Positions 8,877-18,470 are shown, counted from the stretch's first letter. The stretch is DNA of 60,945 nucleotides from Psychrobacter sp. UBA3962 (GCF_002385225.1 NZ_DGDC01000049.1:1-60945), one strand, 5' to 3'. Notes: generated by a model not told the origin, from the sequence alone. Made by a program: numbers and translations.

Positions 8877-9737
8877 TTATCCATGACTTAATGCGGCGTT
8901 ATAGTGATGATCGATATGATCTTCAATAACGGTTTGGATAAAGTAATAACTGTGATCAAAGCCAGCGTGATATCTAAGCGTTAAAGGCTGCTCAACTTTT
9001 TGACACACTTGTTGTAATGCTTCAGGGCGTAAATAGCCGTCGATATAAAAGTCATCGGCAGCCCCTTGATCCACTAGAATTAAAGGATATTGTTTGCCTG
9101 CTTTTTCTACCACATTTACGGCATCAAATTGTGCCCAATCCTGTTGCTGATTGCTGTCTTGTCCAAAGTACTCGCCAAATGCCGCTTTACCCCAATCTGA
9201 TTCACTAGCCACACAGACAGGCGCAATGGCTGAGACACTAATGAACTTGCTTGGGTATTTAAAGCCAAACATAATCGCCCCATGACCGCCCATAGAGTGC
9301 CCGGTAATGCCCACACTGCTAATGGGAAATTGACTGCGAATTAAATCATAGAATTCATCTGCGATATAGCTATGCATCTTGAAGTTCTCAGCCCAAGGCT
9401 GTTCGGTAGCATCCACATAATAGCTTGCCCCTTGACCCACGAAGTAACGGTCATCGTTAGCAACGCTCTCTCCCTTAGGAGAGGTATCTGGTGCAATAAA
9501 GATCATCCCAAGCTCGCTACACTTTTGTTGAAAATGTGCTTTGTGAGTAACGTTATCAGGACTACAAGTCAGGCCTGACAAATACAATATCGCAGGGCAA
9601 CTCTTACCGGCAATGGCTTCACCTGGTAAATAGATACTAAAACTCATCTCTGAATTAGTCACTGCAGACTGATGGGTATAATAACGTTGTTCGCCATTGA
9701 AGCAGCGATTGTTACTGGTCAATGTTAACTGAGTCAT
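8877..9737 (-). CDS. fghA: S-formylglutathione hydrolase
   Basis: This esterase-D family alpha/beta hydrolase releases formate from S-formylglutathione in glutathione-dependent formaldehyde detoxification. The nucleophile elbow GHSMGGHGA (about residues 145-153), PAILYLSGLTC, FIAPDTSPKGE and the C-terminal GFDHSYYFI (catalytic His) are all present, and the 286-aa length is normal. An AGGATGAT ribosome site precedes ATG. The usual partner, glutathione-dependent formaldehyde dehydrogenase (frmA/adhC), is not adjacent here, so it must lie elsewhere or the enzyme acts on other thioesters. Confidence 0.95.
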   Translation of the reverse strand: MTQLTLTSNNRCFNGEQRYYTHQSAVTNSEMSFSIYLPGEAIAGKSCPAILYLSGLTCSPDNVTHKAHFQQKCSELGMIFIAPDTSPKGESVANDDRYFVGQGASYYVDATEQPWAENFKMHSYIADEFYDLIRSQFPISSVGITGHSMGGHGAIMFGFKYPSKFISVSAIAPVCVASESDWGKAAFGEYFGQDSNQQQDWAQFDAVNVVEKAGKQYPLILVDQGAADDFYIDGYLRPEALQQVCQKVEQPLTLRYHAGFDHSYYFIQTVIEDHIDHHYNAALSHG

Positions 9738-9977
9738 ATCATCATCCTAATTTTCTGTTGTTTACTGTCTATAAGGAAATTCATTAAAGTATAAGTCGAT
9801 TCTAACATAGCCCCGAGCTTTTGAAAGTAAGGGCTAGTAACCAAGTCAAGGCTTCAAGGGTGAAAAACGTGCTGCCCTAAAAAATTAAGATTTTTAATAA
9901 ATATCTTAACCTTAACGCCCTTTAATCTTTGTTAAGCTTATAGCTATTAAAACGATAATCAACAATGGAGGTGTCCT

Positions 9978-10535
9978 ATGAATAAAACTACCCCTACCGA
10001 AGCCCAGCGCGTATTAGACTTTTGGTTCGATCCTGAAAATCAGCCTTACTGGTTTGAAAAAAGTGAAGCCTTTGACGATAAGATTAGAGATAACTTTTGG
10101 TCCACTTTATTAGCCGCTAAAGCCGGAGAATGCGCCCACTGGCGAGAAACAGCACAAGGCGCATTGGCTGAAATCATTGTCCTCGACCAGTTTTCTCGTA
10201 ACTTGTTTAGGGACTCTACTGAAGCTTTTGCTCAAGATGGTATGGCGTTGGTTTTGGCACAAGAACTGGTGAAGCGTGAAGACTACAGCGAGATTGATTT
10301 AGATCATAGAAAGTTTGCTATCATGCCTTATATGCACTCTGAATCTGCCCTGATTCATGAGCAGGCCCTGCCTTTATTTGAAGCCTTAAATGATGAATAT
10401 ACTCTAGGTTTTGAGATAAGACACAAAGAGATAATTGATAGATTTGGGCGTTATCCTCATCGTAATGATGTCTTGGACCGCGAATCAACCCCAGAAGAAA
10501 TCGAGTTTTTAAAGCAGCCTAACTCTTCTTTTTAA
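9978..10535 (+). CDS. DUF924 family protein
   Basis: The 185-residue protein begins EAQRVLDFWFDPENQPYWFEKSEAFDDKI and contains IIVLDQFSRNLFRDS and the tail DRFGRYPHRND, which are the conserved blocks of DUF924 (all-helical, TPR-like fold). No biochemical role is established for the family. A strong GGAGGT ribosome site precedes ATG. The last codons and the stop lie inside the first unit of a 14-base tandem repeat (10523-10578), so the four C-terminal residues are repeat-encoded. Confidence 0.93.
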   Translation: MNKTTPTEAQRVLDFWFDPENQPYWFEKSEAFDDKIRDNFWSTLLAAKAGECAHWRETAQGALAEIIVLDQFSRNLFRDSTEAFAQDGMALVLAQELVKREDYSEIDLDHRKFAIMPYMHSESALIHEQALPLFEALNDEYTLGFEIRHKEIIDRFGRYPHRNDVLDRESTPEEIEFLKQPNSSF

Positions 10536-10578
10536 GCTCCTCTTTTTAAGTTCTTCTTTTTAAGCTCCTCTCTTTAAG
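10523..10578 (+). repeat. 14-base tandem repeat, four units
   Basis: Four abutting units of 14 bases follow the pattern YTCYTCTYTTTAAG (10523, 10537, 10551, 10565) with one to three differences between units. The first unit contains the TAA stop of the DUF924 gene, so copy-number change would not alter the protein. Confidence 0.85.
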
Positions 10579-10655
10579 CCTGTTTTTTAGATAGCTCTTT
10601 TTTAGATGCTTGTTTCTTAAAAGAGAGCTAATGAGAATTAGCGACTTACATAACT

Positions 10656-10688
10656 AAGCCCAGCCTGGAAATTCAGACTGGGCTTTTA
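10656..10688. terminator. Convergent terminator, DUF924 gene / acyl-CoA ligase
   Basis: AAGCCCAG pairs with CTGGGCTT around a 14-base loop and is followed by a short T run; an inner CTGGAAATTCAG hairpin may compete. It lies between convergent genes. Confidence 0.7.
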
Positions 10689-10766
10689 ATTTTAAATAGC
10701 TAGAATAAGGCGCTATATTTATAAAATAAACGATATACAAAATAAAAGGCAAACCCACAATTAAGA

Positions 10767-12506
10767 CTAAGCCACTATGCCTAACTCTTCTTTCATAATA
10801 TCAATAATTTTGAATTTTTGAATTTTCCCAGTCACCGTCATCGGGTACTGCTCAACAAAACGAATGTAGGTGGGAATCTTAAAGTGGGCAATTCGGTTAT
10901 AACAAAAGTCGCGTATTTCTTGTTCAGTGATGGTTTCGCCTGCCCTAGGAATAATCCAGGCGGCCAGAACCTCACCATACTGCTTATCTGGTACCCCTAC
11001 TATTTGTACGTCAGAGATTTTGGGATGACGGTATAAAAAGTTTTCGACTTCAATGGGGTAAATATTTTCCCCACCGCGAATAATCATGTCTTTGCTACGC
11101 CCAACTATTGAAATATAGCCTTGCTCATCCATACTGCCCAAATCACCGGTGTGCATCCAGCCATCAACGACTGCCTCGTCGGTTTTAACCTTGTCATTCC
11201 AGTAGCCTTGCATTACCGCATAACCTTTGGTTAGTACTTCCCCTACTTCACCAATAGGCAACGTTTCGCCCGTCTCTGTGTCTACTATTTTCACTTCTAA
11301 ATGGGGCTGAACCACACCCACTGTCGAAATACGTTTTTCAAATTCAGTCGTCGGCAATGTCTGAGTGGACTTCGGACTGGTTTCAGTCATGCCATAGGCG
11401 ATGCTCAGCTCTTTCATATGCATGTCATTGATAACGCGCTGCATTAATTCACTTGGACAGCTTGCACCCCCCGATAAACCCCCTCGTAAACTACTCAAAT
11501 CAAATGTTGAGAACTCTGGGTGGTTTAATATTGCCAAGAACATGCTTGGCACCCCATGTAATAAAGTACAACGCTCTTCACTGACTGCCTGTAATACGGC
11601 TAACGGCTCAAAGCTGCTACTAGGATAGATCACCGTACCCCCTATGGATAGCAGGGTTAGATTCCCCAATACCATCGCAAAACAATGATATAAAGGCAGC
11701 GGTAAGCACAATTTATCATCGGAAGATAAGCACAGTGATTCTGCTAAGTGATAGGCATTGTTCAATAAGTTTCGATGAGTTAAGGTTGCCCCTTTTGGGG
11801 TACCTGTGGTGCCACTGGTAAATTGGATATTAATTGCATCATTGGCATTTAGCTGTTTTTGTCGTTCTGCCAATCTAGGATCGTTGGCATCCCCTTCAGC
11901 TATCCAGTCAGAGAAGTTCTGCATATAGCCGAAGGTTTCCCAAGTACCGGGTTGGTCAATCAAAACCAAACGTTTTAAATTAGGTAAGGTAGTTAGCTCC
12001 AAATAGCGATAGTCTTGATGGCAAATCTCTGGGGCCATTTCTTGTACCATTTGTACATAGTCACTGCTCTTAAAGTGACGCATATAAACCAATACTTTGC
12101 AGTCTACTTTATTCAGCGCATATTGCAGCTCTGAGATACGATAAGCAGGGTTGATATTGACTAAAATAATCCCTGCTTTCGCCGTGGCCAATTGCATCAG
12201 TAGCCACTGTGCATTGTTATGCGACCAGATACCAACACGATCGCCTTTCTCCAAACCCATATTAATCATACTGCTGGCCAATTGATTGGCTTGTTGCTGC
12301 AGTTGTTTATAAGTCATACGAATGTTTTGATGACGCGATACTAAGGCTTCTTTATCGGGATACTGAGCCACTATTTTGTCAAAATAATCACCAATAGTGT
12401 CTTCAATTAACGGGCTGTCCGTAGGACCGATATCATGGCTCATTTTTAAGGGGGCATTTCGAGAGGATGCTTGAGGATAACGCTGCTCTAATAAGTCTCT
12501 TAACAT
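10767..12506 (-). CDS. AMP-dependent acyl-CoA ligase
   Basis: This ANL-superfamily enzyme adenylates a carboxylic acid and makes its CoA thioester. The ATP loop FTSGTTGTPKGAT, the AYGMTETSP motif, HTGDLGSMDEQGY, the hinge region GRSKDMIIRGGENIYP and the C-terminal catalytic Lys context TVTGKIQKFKI are all visible. The layout (about 580 aa) is like medium/long-chain fatty-acid ligases of the FadD/AcsF type; substrate cannot be read from sequence. The start is taken at 12506, where AAGGAG stands eight bases upstream; a TTG six codons earlier is less likely. It is monocistronic. Confidence 0.92.
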   Translation of the reverse strand: MLRDLLEQRYPQASSRNAPLKMSHDIGPTDSPLIEDTIGDYFDKIVAQYPDKEALVSRHQNIRMTYKQLQQQANQLASSMINMGLEKGDRVGIWSHNNAQWLLMQLATAKAGIILVNINPAYRISELQYALNKVDCKVLVYMRHFKSSDYVQMVQEMAPEICHQDYRYLELTTLPNLKRLVLIDQPGTWETFGYMQNFSDWIAEGDANDPRLAERQKQLNANDAINIQFTSGTTGTPKGATLTHRNLLNNAYHLAESLCLSSDDKLCLPLPLYHCFAMVLGNLTLLSIGGTVIYPSSSFEPLAVLQAVSEERCTLLHGVPSMFLAILNHPEFSTFDLSSLRGGLSGGASCPSELMQRVINDMHMKELSIAYGMTETSPKSTQTLPTTEFEKRISTVGVVQPHLEVKIVDTETGETLPIGEVGEVLTKGYAVMQGYWNDKVKTDEAVVDGWMHTGDLGSMDEQGYISIVGRSKDMIIRGGENIYPIEVENFLYRHPKISDVQIVGVPDKQYGEVLAAWIIPRAGETITEQEIRDFCYNRIAHFKIPTYIRFVEQYPMTVTGKIQKFKIIDIMKEELGIVA

Positions 12507-12814
12507 TGAAACTCTCCTTGTCAAATGTTGAGGGGGTAGCTATCAACTTCCTGTGATAGCTGTAAGAATACCTAAATATATAAGCATAAATAAATTTAAA
12601 ATGAAACTATTTTTATCGTTATAACCGATATTTATATTATTGAAATACTTGATTTAATAAATTTTTCTTATTCACCCTTGCCTAGTTAACGTGATCAACC
12701 CAACCTTCTACCTTTAACATGGGCTATTGCTGTCGAAGCCTGCCGACTATTTAATCTATAACTAAAAAGAGGACTTATAAAAGTCCTCTTTTGGTTAATC
12801 AAGAAAGCACATTG
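12507..12814. other. Intergenic region with pncB terminator
   Basis: This 308-base gap holds the pncB terminator and, nearer 12600, an AT-rich stretch that likely includes the ligase promoter. No open frame of note is present. Confidence 0.55.
12764..12792 (-). terminator. Terminator of pncB
   Basis: AAAAGAGGACT pairs with AGTCCTCTTTT around a six-base loop, with a T run on the minus-strand side. It lies about 20 bases past the pncB stop. Confidence 0.88.
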
Positions 12815-14071
12815 CTACTCTTCGGAAACATCTTCAATCTCAAACACCTGGCGCAAATACGCCAAATAAGTGTCATTATGAATCATGGTTTTCCCTGGAC
12901 TATCGGACAGCTTAGCAACAGGCTGACCATTACATTCAACCAGCTTTAGCACAATATTTAGCTGGGTAAGTCCCATATCATTGGTCAAATTAGTACCGAT
13001 GCCAAAGCTGGTCTGTATGCGTTGCTTAAAGTATTGATGTAACTCCCAAGCTTTTTCGATATCAAGGCCATCACTGAAAGTTAATATCTTCGTTTTTGGG
13101 TCAATTTTTAGCTTCTGATAATGAGCAATGGCTTTATCACCCCACGCATACGGATCACCACTGTCATGACGCAAGCCATCAAATAACTTAGCAAAGTACA
13201 AATCAAAATCACGTAAGAAGGCGTCCATTCCTACCACATCGGTCAAAGCAATTCCCAAGTCACCTCTATATTCATGTACCCATGCCTCTAATGCCGCCTT
13301 CTGTGAATCGCGTAGACGCACATCTAATGCCTGAAAAGCCTGCATAAATTCATGCGCCATGGTACCAATAGGCGTAATTTTTAATTTCTTGGCTAAGTAA
13401 ACGTTAGAAGTACCCCGGACGATACTCGGTGCTGCTTTGTGCAACGTCTCAACCACATGGGTATGCCAAGCCTTGCTAAAGCGGCGGCGGGTTCCAAAGT
13501 CAGCAATAATAAAAGGAGGCTCTCCTCGGTCAGCTTTTAACGCATACTCTTGTAAGGTAACCACTTTTTGCTGCAGACGACGCTCACCTTCCTCGAGTAC
13601 TGCTGGCGTGGTTAACTGCTGATAATACAGCTCATTCACAATCGCTAACACAAAAACTTCGAAGAACATGGCCTGAATCATTGGGCCTTCAATATCAATA
13701 TTTAGCCGGTTTTTCTCATCAATACTAACTGTAATATGACGACGCTTTAGCTTAAATAATTCTAGATAATCTACGAAATCTGAGCGAATAAAACGCAAGC
13801 TGCTTAAATACTCGAGCTCATCTTGGGTGAAACTGAGCTCACATAGATAATCTAATTGCTGCTCTAAAGCTTCTTTGATGTCAGGCAAAGGATAGGCAGT
13901 ATCTTCATAATTACGACAGCGGAAACGGTATACCCCATGCGTCTGCGGGAACTGATGCAGCATGGCTTGTAGCATGGTGAATTTATACAAGTCATTATCT
14001 AAAAGAGAGGTAATAATGGGCTGGGTCATATTATTGCTCAATGATTTGGTAGGCGATTTATTTTTATCCAT
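12815..14071 (-). CDS. pncB: Nicotinate phosphoribosyltransferase
   Basis: The enzyme joins nicotinate and PRPP to make nicotinate mononucleotide in the NAD salvage (Preiss-Handler) route. Diagnostic segments are SLLDNDLYKFTMLQAM near the N-terminus, FGTRRRFS, IGTMAHEFMQA (with the His that is phosphorylated in this family), DGLRHDSGDPY, KILTFSDGLD and FGIGTNLTND. Length 418 aa agrees with bacterial PncB. An internal ATG at 14029, just before TQPIITSLLDND, fits the usual N-terminus better; neither start has a strong ribosome site, so the first 14 residues are doubtful. Confidence 0.97.
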   Translation of the reverse strand: MDKNKSPTKSLSNNMTQPIITSLLDNDLYKFTMLQAMLHQFPQTHGVYRFRCRNYEDTAYPLPDIKEALEQQLDYLCELSFTQDELEYLSSLRFIRSDFVDYLELFKLKRRHITVSIDEKNRLNIDIEGPMIQAMFFEVFVLAIVNELYYQQLTTPAVLEEGERRLQQKVVTLQEYALKADRGEPPFIIADFGTRRRFSKAWHTHVVETLHKAAPSIVRGTSNVYLAKKLKITPIGTMAHEFMQAFQALDVRLRDSQKAALEAWVHEYRGDLGIALTDVVGMDAFLRDFDLYFAKLFDGLRHDSGDPYAWGDKAIAHYQKLKIDPKTKILTFSDGLDIEKAWELHQYFKQRIQTSFGIGTNLTNDMGLTQLNIVLKLVECNGQPVAKLSDSPGKTMIHNDTYLAYLRQVFEIEDVSEE

Positions 14072-14160
14072 ATTAATATTATGACTGTTTCAGCGAATTA
14101 AAGCTATTTAGCTTTATTATTGATAATAAAAAGCTTGAGTTATAAATAATTTAACAATAG

Positions 14161-14190
14161 AAAAAGGACCCAGGTAATCTGGATCCTTTT
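14161..14190 (-). terminator. Terminator of htpG
   Basis: AAAAAGGA-CCCAG pairs with CTGGATCCTTTTT with one mismatch and a five-base loop; the minus-strand side ends in a T run. It lies about 60 bases past the htpG stop. Confidence 0.78.
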
Positions 14191-14245
14191 TTATAATTAG
14201 CTATTGGTTAATGTTCTCAAATAGACATTATCGAATGCTCAATGC

Positions 14246-16189
14246 CTATTTCAACAACAGCTCATTAACACGTTTTAAATAAGCCGCTGGATCATCTAAC
14301 TGACCGCCATCTGCAAGTAACGCTTGGTCAAAGATAACTTGTGCCAAATCGTCAAACTGCTCGCTAGTTTCTAACTTCTGAATTAGCGGATGGTTTGGGT
14401 TAACCTCAAGCGTAGGCTTAATGTCAGGTACTTCTTGACCCATTTGCTTTAGCATTTGTACCATTTGTGGAGTCAGTTCACCTTCGCCTACTACCAAGCA
14501 AGCAGGGCTATCAACCAGACGTGTTGACACTTGAACGTCTTTTGCACGGTCGCCTAATGCTGTTTTTAGCTTATCTACTACTGGTTTTAGGTTCTCTTCC
14601 GCTTTCTTGGCTTCTTCTTTTTCAGCTTCATCTTGCAGGTCGCCTAAATCTACCGCGCCTTTAGCGATATTCTGTAGCGGTGTTCCCTCAAACTCATGTA
14701 AGAAGTTCATGGCCCACTCGTCAACACGACTGGTCATCAAGATAACTTCAATACCTTTTTTCTTAAATAGCTCAAGCTGAGGGCTATTCTTGGCAGCGGC
14801 TAAGTTTTCAGCGGTTAAATAGTAGATGGCTTTTTGACCGTCTTTCATGCGAGCTTTGTAGTCCTCAAATCCAGTCTCTAGACCTTCGTGCGCGCTGGTC
14901 GCATAACGCAGTAATTTTGCGATACGGGCTTGGTTAGTCATGTCCTCACCAAGACCTTCTTTGATCACATCACCAAATTCGCTATAGAACTGCTTAAACT
15001 TCTCTTGCTTATCCGTATCCTCACTGTTGGCAAGACTCGCCAGCAGAGTTAACACACGGCGCGCGTTACCATCACGGATAGACTTCACATCACGTGACTC
15101 TTGTAGGATTTCACGGCTGACGTTAAGCGGTAGGTCTGCTGAATCGATAACCCCTTTTACGAAACGCAAATACATAGGCAATAACTGCTCAGCATCATCC
15201 ATAATAAAGACGCGTTTTACGTACAGCTTTAAGCCATGCTGCTGCTCACGCGCATACAGATCAAATGGGGCTTTAGCAGGGATATATAACAGCTGTGTGT
15301 ATTGCACACGACCTTCTACCCGGTTATGGGTCCAAGCTAAAGGATCTTGGAAGTCATAGCTGATATTTTTATAAAACTCAGTATATTCTTCATCTTCAAT
15401 CTCTGAGCTTGAACGCGTCCACAAGGCACTGGCTTTGTTGATGGTTTCCCACTCATCAGTAACCACCATCTGACCGCCTACTGGCGTGTCACTGTCATCG
15501 CCCTCTTCTTTGACATCTTCCTGCCACACTTCTTTACGCATCTGAATCGGCAAGCTAATGTGGTCTGAGTATTTGTTAACCAAAGATTTGATCTTATTGC
15601 GGTCCAGATAGTTGTCTTCGCCTTCGGTGTATTCCTCTTTTAGATGTAGCGTAATAGAGGTACCACGGCTGTCTTTGGTGATGGTCTCAGTCGTGAATTT
15701 ACCAGTACCGTCAGAAACCCAGCGGACGCCTTGATCGGCAGGCTCGCCCGCTTTACGGGATTCAACACTAATAGTATCGGCAACGATAAAGCCTGAGTAG
15801 AAACCCACACCGAACTGACCAATTAGTTGGCCATCTTGCTTTTGTGATTCAGACAATTGCTCCAAGAACGCTTTGGTACCTGATTTTGCAATGGTTCCTA
15901 AGTTTTCAATAGTATCCGCCTCATTCATACCGATACCATTGTCGATGAAGGTAATGGTCTTGGCATCTGTATCGACATCGATGCGAACTTTTAGCTCGCC
16001 ATCTTCTTCATAAAGACTGTCGTCACTGGTGGCTTCAAAGCGCAGCTTATCGCAAGCATCTGAAGCGTTTGAGACCAGCTCACGCACAAAAATATCAGAG
16101 TTTGAATACAGTGAGTGAGTCACTAAATTTAGTAATTGTGCTACTTCAGCTTCAAAGACGTGCTGGGTGGCTTGTTGGTTTTCGCTCAT
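14246..16189 (-). CDS. htpG: Chaperone HtpG (bacterial Hsp90)
   Basis: This ATP-dependent chaperone of the cytosol has the GHKL ATPase domain at the N-terminus: ELVSNASDACDKLR (catalytic Glu and Mg-binding Asn), FIDNGIGMN, GTIAKSGTKAF and GQFGVGFYSGF. The middle domain (about 230-510) includes LPLNVSREILQESRD with the arginine that reaches the ATP, and the dimerisation domain follows. The 647-aa length is normal. AGAGGA precedes ATG. A near-consensus sigma-32 promoter lies about 130 bases upstream (16316-16343), so it should be heat-induced. Confidence 0.98.
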   Translation of the reverse strand: MSENQQATQHVFEAEVAQLLNLVTHSLYSNSDIFVRELVSNASDACDKLRFEATSDDSLYEEDGELKVRIDVDTDAKTITFIDNGIGMNEADTIENLGTIAKSGTKAFLEQLSESQKQDGQLIGQFGVGFYSGFIVADTISVESRKAGEPADQGVRWVSDGTGKFTTETITKDSRGTSITLHLKEEYTEGEDNYLDRNKIKSLVNKYSDHISLPIQMRKEVWQEDVKEEGDDSDTPVGGQMVVTDEWETINKASALWTRSSSEIEDEEYTEFYKNISYDFQDPLAWTHNRVEGRVQYTQLLYIPAKAPFDLYAREQQHGLKLYVKRVFIMDDAEQLLPMYLRFVKGVIDSADLPLNVSREILQESRDVKSIRDGNARRVLTLLASLANSEDTDKQEKFKQFYSEFGDVIKEGLGEDMTNQARIAKLLRYATSAHEGLETGFEDYKARMKDGQKAIYYLTAENLAAAKNSPQLELFKKKGIEVILMTSRVDEWAMNFLHEFEGTPLQNIAKGAVDLGDLQDEAEKEEAKKAEENLKPVVDKLKTALGDRAKDVQVSTRLVDSPACLVVGEGELTPQMVQMLKQMGQEVPDIKPTLEVNPNHPLIQKLETSEQFDDLAQVIFDQALLADGGQLDDPAAYLKRVNELLLK

Positions 16190-16315
16190 AATATCCTCTT
16201 GGTTTATCCATAATTATTTTTATGCTAATAGATACCTTGCTGCTTATTACTTAATATGCTTATTGAATATAAAGTTCAGCAGCCGGATCTATAGACTAGC
16301 TTGGGATAACTCTCT

Positions 16316-16343
16316 AATAGGGGCACGTACTAAATTTTTCAAG
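16316..16343 (-). promoter_or_regulatory. Sigma-32 heat-shock promoter of htpG
   Basis: On the minus strand CTTGAAA (16343-16337) is followed after 13 bases by CCCCTATT (16323-16316). The RpoH consensus is CTTGAAA, 11-15 bases, CCCCATNT. Transcription would start near 16309 with a leader of about 120 bases. Confidence 0.85.
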
Positions 16344-16412
16344 CAACAAGTGATTAATTTCGCTCCCCTAACCTGTAACGACTTGTCTAAATATTTTCAC
16401 CTAGACTTATAC

Positions 16413-16447
16413 AAAAAAACGCCAGTCGAATTAACCGGCGTTTTTTT
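16413..16447. terminator. Terminator of the thioesterase gene
   Basis: Seven A, ACGCC, a 13-base inner segment, GGCGT and seven T form a bidirectional terminator about 80 bases past the thioesterase stop. Confidence 0.88.
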
Positions 16448-16526
16448 GTAACTGTGCAATTCTATAAACTGTATTTTTTTAGTAGTCTGGCTACAGTCCG
16501 TAAGGATTAATATGTTAAACAGCAAC

Positions 16527-17339
16527 TTAGGCCATAGCACGAATAGTCAAAATCTGTTCACTACGCCCAAAAGGCCCTTGCAAATCGTGCAAAATGGTAC
16601 TGGTTAAGCCAATACCATCTTCACCATATTGCTGCACTGCTTCAATCCCTAGCCATTTACCTTGTGGCAGTCGGTGCATATGGATTTGCAAGTCAGTGTT
16701 GGGGAAAGCCCACTGCATCTCAGACATTCTTAGCCCATTTCGGGGTACCACGCCATTGGCAGTATCGACCAAACCTATAAGACGTACTAAATCTGAGGTG
16801 TTCTCATCTTGAACCATATCAAGCTCTGTGGTCAACCAAACCAGGCCTTTGCCAGGACGTCGAGCAGGGTCTGAGGCCAGTTTGATACTTTCAATAAAGC
16901 CACCCGGCCAGCCCTTCATCTCATCCCAAACAGGTAAGCTCTCAGGATGCGAGGTGGCTACCAAATCTTCTAGACCTGCAATTTCAGCCGTATCTTGAGT
17001 CAATAAACGCCAAGCTCGGGCGATGATACAATCTCGTCCACCACTGCTCATTACCGCTTCGATAAGCTCGATGGTTTTGCCCGGGCGAATACAGCGGGTG
17101 GTAATAGTAAATTCTTGTAGAGGTATTAGGCCTAGGATATCTAAGCTTATCCGTGCTATGCGCAGGTTTGACTGAGGAGAGAAAAGCTCAAGCTCGCGGG
17201 CTAGAATCCCCGTGGCTGGTGCCATGTGTTGCTCATGTTCATTCCAAGCACCCTGAGCATGTAACGTCGGTTTATAATGTGCGACTGTACTATTATCGGA
17301 CTGAGTTTCTCGTTTAATAAGTTGGTAATATGAAGTCAT
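16527..17339 (-). CDS. TesB-like acyl-CoA thioesterase family protein
   Basis: The 270-residue protein shows two hotdog-type halves. The N-terminal part (WNEHEQHMAPATGILARELELF, then RISLDILGLIPLQEFTITTRCIRPGKTIELIEAVM) matches the TesB-like 4HBT_3 family, where the second strand contacts CoA. The C-terminal part has LVWLTTELDMVQDE, MQWAFPNTDLQIHMHRLPQGKWLGIEA, the second hotdog. Hydrolysis of acyl-CoA is the family activity; substrate is unknown. AAGGATG precedes the ATG. It is a single-gene unit between htpG and ispH. Confidence 0.82.
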   Translation of the reverse strand: MTSYYQLIKRETQSDNSTVAHYKPTLHAQGAWNEHEQHMAPATGILARELELFSPQSNLRIARISLDILGLIPLQEFTITTRCIRPGKTIELIEAVMSSGGRDCIIARAWRLLTQDTAEIAGLEDLVATSHPESLPVWDEMKGWPGGFIESIKLASDPARRPGKGLVWLTTELDMVQDENTSDLVRLIGLVDTANGVVPRNGLRMSEMQWAFPNTDLQIHMHRLPQGKWLGIEAVQQYGEDGIGLTSTILHDLQGPFGRSEQILTIRAMA

Positions 17340-17457
17340 AAGTCATCCTTAACTTTTTATTGACTATTGATTATCGGGAGTAAATTCAAAGCTTTGTGTA
17401 AAAAGACAGCGAGCTTACAAAGGGCAATTGGTTTAAAAAATGGCCGTTTTAATACTT

Positions 17458-17497
17458 AAAAAAACTGTGGCTATTTTTCAATAAGCCACAGCTTTTT
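17458..17497 (-). terminator. Terminator of ispH
   Basis: CTGTGGCT pairs with AGCCACAG around an 11-base loop, with T runs at both ends depending on strand. It lies just past the ispH stop. Confidence 0.87.
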
Positions 17498-17513
17498 CTA
17501 TTATTATTTTAGA

Positions 17514-18470
17514 TTACACTCTAACCTGCTTTACAGGGATGCGTAACTCTTTGGGCAGACTAAAGGTAACATTTTCTTCAATACCCTTCAATTCATCAGG
17601 CATATCCCCGCCCCAATCTTGTAACTGGTTTAGCACCTCTTGAATAAGAACCTCTGGAGCAGAAGCACCGGCGGTTACCCCCACCGCATTGACCCCGTCA
17701 AACCATTCCTTTTTCATTTCACCCGCATTATCAATAAGGTAGGCTTTGCAATTCATGCGCTCAGCCAGCTCACGCAGACGGTTTGAGTTAGAAGAGTTTG
17801 GCGAGCCTACCACCAATACCACTTCACAACGTGCAGCCAAATCTTTAACCGCATCTTGACGGTTTTGGGTGGCATAGCAGATATCATCTTTACGCGGCCC
17901 TTGAATATTAGGGAACTTCTCACGCAAAGCATCGATAACTTTCGCTGTATCGTCCATAGACAAGGTGGTTTGGGTCACAAATGCCAAATGATCAGGGTTC
18001 TTAACCTCAAGCTTTGCCACATCCTCTTCGTTCTCTACCAGATAAATCTCGCCCCCATATTGAGCGCTAAAGCGGCCCATGGTGCCTTCTACTTCAGGGT
18101 GGCCTTGGTGACCGATTAAAATAGCATCCATATTGTCACGGGCAAATTTTGCCACTTCGATATGAACCTTAGTAACCAAGGGACAAGTGGCATCAAATAC
18201 GGTCAAATCACGGCGTTTGGCTTCATCTTCCACCGCTTTAGAAACCCCATGCGCTGAAAAAATAACAATAGACCCATCCGGTACTTCGTGCAGCTCTTCG
18301 ACAAATACCGCCCCACGATTGGCCAAGTCAGAAACCACAAATTTATTGTGTACTACTTCATGACGCACATAGATAGGTGGCTCAAAACGTGTCAATGCCT
18401 CATTTACAATAGCAATAGCACGGTCAACACCAGCACAAAAACCACGTGGATTGGCAAGATAAATTTGCAT
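17514..18470 (-). CDS. ispH: 4-hydroxy-3-methylbut-2-enyl diphosphate reductase
   Basis: This iron-sulfur enzyme catalyses the last step of the MEP isoprenoid pathway, producing IPP and DMAPP. The three cluster cysteines are visible in GFCAGVDRA (residue 12), FDATCPLVTK (about 96) and DDICYATQNRQ (about 198). The substrate-binding EVVHNKFV, HGVSKAV, GHQGHPEVEGT and SPNSSNSNRL motifs are also intact. Length 318 aa is standard. AAGG lies ahead of the ATG. In many relatives ispH follows the gmk/rpoZ neighbourhood; here it is divergent from gmk. Confidence 0.98.
   Translation of the reverse strand: MQIYLANPRGFCAGVDRAIAIVNEALTRFEPPIYVRHEVVHNKFVVSDLANRGAVFVEELHEVPDGSIVIFSAHGVSKAVEDEAKRRDLTVFDATCPLVTKVHIEVAKFARDNMDAILIGHQGHPEVEGTMGRFSAQYGGEIYLVENEEDVAKLEVKNPDHLAFVTQTTLSMDDTAKVIDALREKFPNIQGPRKDDICYATQNRQDAVKDLAARCEVVLVVGSPNSSNSNRLRELAERMNCKAYLIDNAGEMKKEWFDGVNAVGVTAGASAPEVLIQEVLNQLQDWGGDMPDELKGIEENVTFSLPKELRIPVKQVRV

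Larger units (their letters stand above)
16190..16526. other. Intergenic region, htpG promoter and terminator
   Basis: This 337-base gap has the htpG heat-shock promoter on its left side and the thioesterase terminator on its right. A plus-strand frame spanning it has no ribosome site or recognisable protein. Confidence 0.65.

Noticed and set aside
16167..16451. Plus-strand frame of 94 aa over the htpG promoter
   Set aside because: It spans the heat-shock promoter and ends in a terminator; no ribosome site or family resemblance.
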